DNA from: Serratia sp. M24T3
GTDB taxonomy: Bacteria; Pseudomonadota; Gammaproteobacteria; Enterobacterales; Enterobacteriaceae
DNA: 64,000 bases
Assembly (NCBI RefSeq): GCF_000257645.1
Contig: NZ_AJHJ01000007.1
Location: forward strand, 1-64,000
Reading direction: 5' to 3'
The position numbers and the translations under genes were made by a program. Under the pieces are notes generated by a model. The model ran no database searches. It had not been told where the DNA came from and was given only the letters and a program-made list of their open reading frames with translations. Shown in pieces: positions 62,678 to 64,000 of the stretch (position 1 is the first letter of the stretch; each line of letters opens with the position of its first letter).

Positions 62678-64000
62678 GCTGGAAGTCCTCAAATGGGGTA
62701 ATAATCAAATTGCCAAAACTATCGACGTTGACCTGCATCGCGGTTGGCACACAGGTAGTACAGTCGTCCTGAGCAATAATCGCCGGTCCGTTAAACTGTT
62801 GACCCGCCCGTAATTGGTCACGGCGCACGACCATGACGTCGCGTCGAGCCCCGTCCACCCAGGCACTGACCACCGATTGCGCAACCACCGGAGCGTCACT
62901 GTGAGCCAGTTTTTGCAGGTCAGGTCGCGCGGTGGGTGAAGTGATAACCAGACGCAGGTTGATTATTTGCATCGCGGCCTGCGCGTCGCTGTGGCCAAAG
63001 ATTTTCAGATGCTGCTGGTTAAACGCCTCGCCGATGGCGGCAAGGCTCTCGGCCTGGCATAATCCCGCCGCCAGCCAGCCGTTTTCCAGCGCCACTTCAA
63101 TTTCAAATGATTGACCGCGATAGCGCATATCGGCCGAAAATTGCAGGCGATAAGGTAAATCGGCACCGTGTTCGCGCCGCAACCAGCCCTCGGCATCCTG
63201 CTGCAGCGCCGTTGCAGCGAGCGCGATTTCCTGTAGGCAGTCGAGAGTTAAATCGCGGTACAGAGTGCGGATAAAATCATTTTTCAGGTCCGCCACCAGC
63301 CCGCCCAGTGCCGAGAGCACGCCCGGCGTCGGTGGCACCACCACGCCTTTCATATTCAGTTCGCGGGCCAGATAGCAGCCCATCATCGGACCCGCACCGC
63401 CAAATGCCAGGAAGTAGAATTCGCGCGGATCAATGCCAAAGCGCGACACTAAACCGCTGGTATCGGTATACATACTGGATATCGCCAGCTGAATAATGGT
63501 TTCGGCGGTCTCTTCAATGGAAATTCCCAACGGCCGAGCCAGTAAACTCACTGCGTCACGCGCGGCTGCAACGTCAACACTCACCGCACTGTAGCCCAAC
63601 GCGCCGTGGCCTAATAATCCGCAGGCGGCAAAGGCATCAGTCACCGTGGCCTGCTTGCCGCCGCGCCCGTAACACACCGGGCCAGGCAACGATCCGGCGC
63701 TGTCAGGCCCGACCTGCAATACGCCAAGCCGGTCTATCCACGCCAGCGAACCGCCGCCCTGTCCCACTGAGGTGACTGAAACGGAAGGAATAAAAATTTG
63801 AAACTCGCCGATCACTTCACCGCTGCCGTATTCCGGCCTGCCGTCAACGATCACTGCCACGTCGGCGCTGGTGCCGCCGATATCTAAACTCAGCAGCTTG
63901 CCGAAACCGCATTGGTCGGCGATATATCCGGCACCAATCACTCCAGAGGCAGTGCCAGAGAGGATCATCTGCACACATTCGGCCTTGGCTTGAGTCACGC
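62667..64000 (-). CDS. Hydantoinase A/oxoprolinase family protein (HyuA), C-terminal part
   Basis: Partial gene: about 444 C-terminal codons; the start lies beyond the right edge (complete members are about 680-700 residues). The ATPase-type motif LSLDIGGTSADVAVI (near the start of the visible part), SVGQGGGSLAWID and GGAGPMMGC are typical. ATP-dependent subunit of the hydantoinase pair. No true start codon is in the window. Confidence 0.92.
   Translation of the reverse strand, partial: VTQAKAECVQMILSGTASGVIGAGYIADQCGFGKLLSLDIGGTSADVAVIVDGRPEYGSGEVIGEFQIFIPSVSVTSVGQGGGSLAWIDRLGVLQVGPDSAGSLPGPVCYGRGGKQATVTDAFAACGLLGHGALGYSAVSVDVAAARDAVSLLARPLGISIEETAETIIQLAISSMYTDTSGLVSRFGIDPREFYFLAFGGAGPMMGCYLARELNMKGVVVPPTPGVLSALGGLVADLKNDFIRTLYRDLTLDCLQEIALAATALQQDAEGWLRREHGADLPYRLQFSADMRYRGQSFEIEVALENGWLAAGLCQAESLAAIGEAFNQQHLKIFGHSDAQAAMQIINLRLVITSPTARPDLQKLAHSDAPVVAQSVVSAWVDGARRDVMVVRRDQLRAGQQFNGPAIIAQDDCTTCVPTAMQVNVDSFGNLIITPFEDFQHGN

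Noticed and set aside
1-64000. tRNA, rRNA, CRISPR arrays, insertion sequences and prophage genes
   Set aside because: Looked for; no cloverleaf, spaced direct-repeat array, transposase or phage structural gene was seen. The only sizeable repeats are those of the peptide locus.

Overview
The window reads as chromosome of a Gram-negative enteric bacterium (Enterobacterales). Reasons: enteric-type Shine-Dalgarno sites and terminators, a Fur-boxed TonB receptor, a deoK-deoP-deoX set as in Salmonella, a Tat-dependent sugar/gluconate dehydrogenase with a triheme cytochrome, and a CvaA/CvaB-type peptide exporter. The catabolic content suggests a plant- or environment-associated relative of Rahnella, Serratia or Pantoea; the genus is inference.

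Layout. 0-4.6 kb (+): a sugar-type ABC ATPase and permease, a phosphotriesterase-family hydrolase and an M20 deacylase, behind a sigma-54-like promoter and a LacI-type palindrome. 4.6-5.6 kb (-): an Rhs-core protein whose C-terminus carries a caspase-like His/Cys pair. 6.2-9.7 kb (+): three-subunit membrane flavocytochrome dehydrogenase. 9.8-12 kb: a periplasmic PEBP-like protein, a candidate small RNA, and an inositol-dehydrogenase-like enzyme. 12-17 kb (-): a five-gene peptide/nickel-type ABC transporter. 17.3-22.4 kb (-): an AT-richer island with a glycine-zipper protein and two paralogous proteins made of three helix-turn-helix-like repeats and a C-terminal SET-like domain. 22.7-31.5 kb (-): siderophore receptor, ChaC, Lrp-type regulator, GABA transaminase, deoxyribose operon. 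31.8-45.1 kb (-): an apparent 11-gene import and catabolism operon for an amide/amine-like compound, with a good sigma-54 promoter upstream. 45.7-47.2 kb (-): succinate-semialdehyde dehydrogenase.

47.8-59.2 kb (+): the most unusual part, a double-glycine peptide (class II microcin-like) locus. It has eight small precursors, all with exactly 15-residue leaders and cysteine-free, net-acidic cores, and two paralogous exporter pairs (membrane fusion protein plus C39-peptidase ABC transporter). The first exporter is intact; each gene of the second is interrupted by one in-frame amber codon. Three precursors lie in roughly 540-bp tandem repeats that also carry chimeric relics of the exporter 5' end. 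No immunity gene is recognisable.

59.1-64 kb (-): a MocR-type regulator behind hydantoinase/oxoprolinase subunits B and A; A runs off the right edge.

Recurring themes are sigma-54-like promoters (three candidates), import plus hydrolysis of amide- or ester-like plant or soil compounds, and secreted peptides or effectors.
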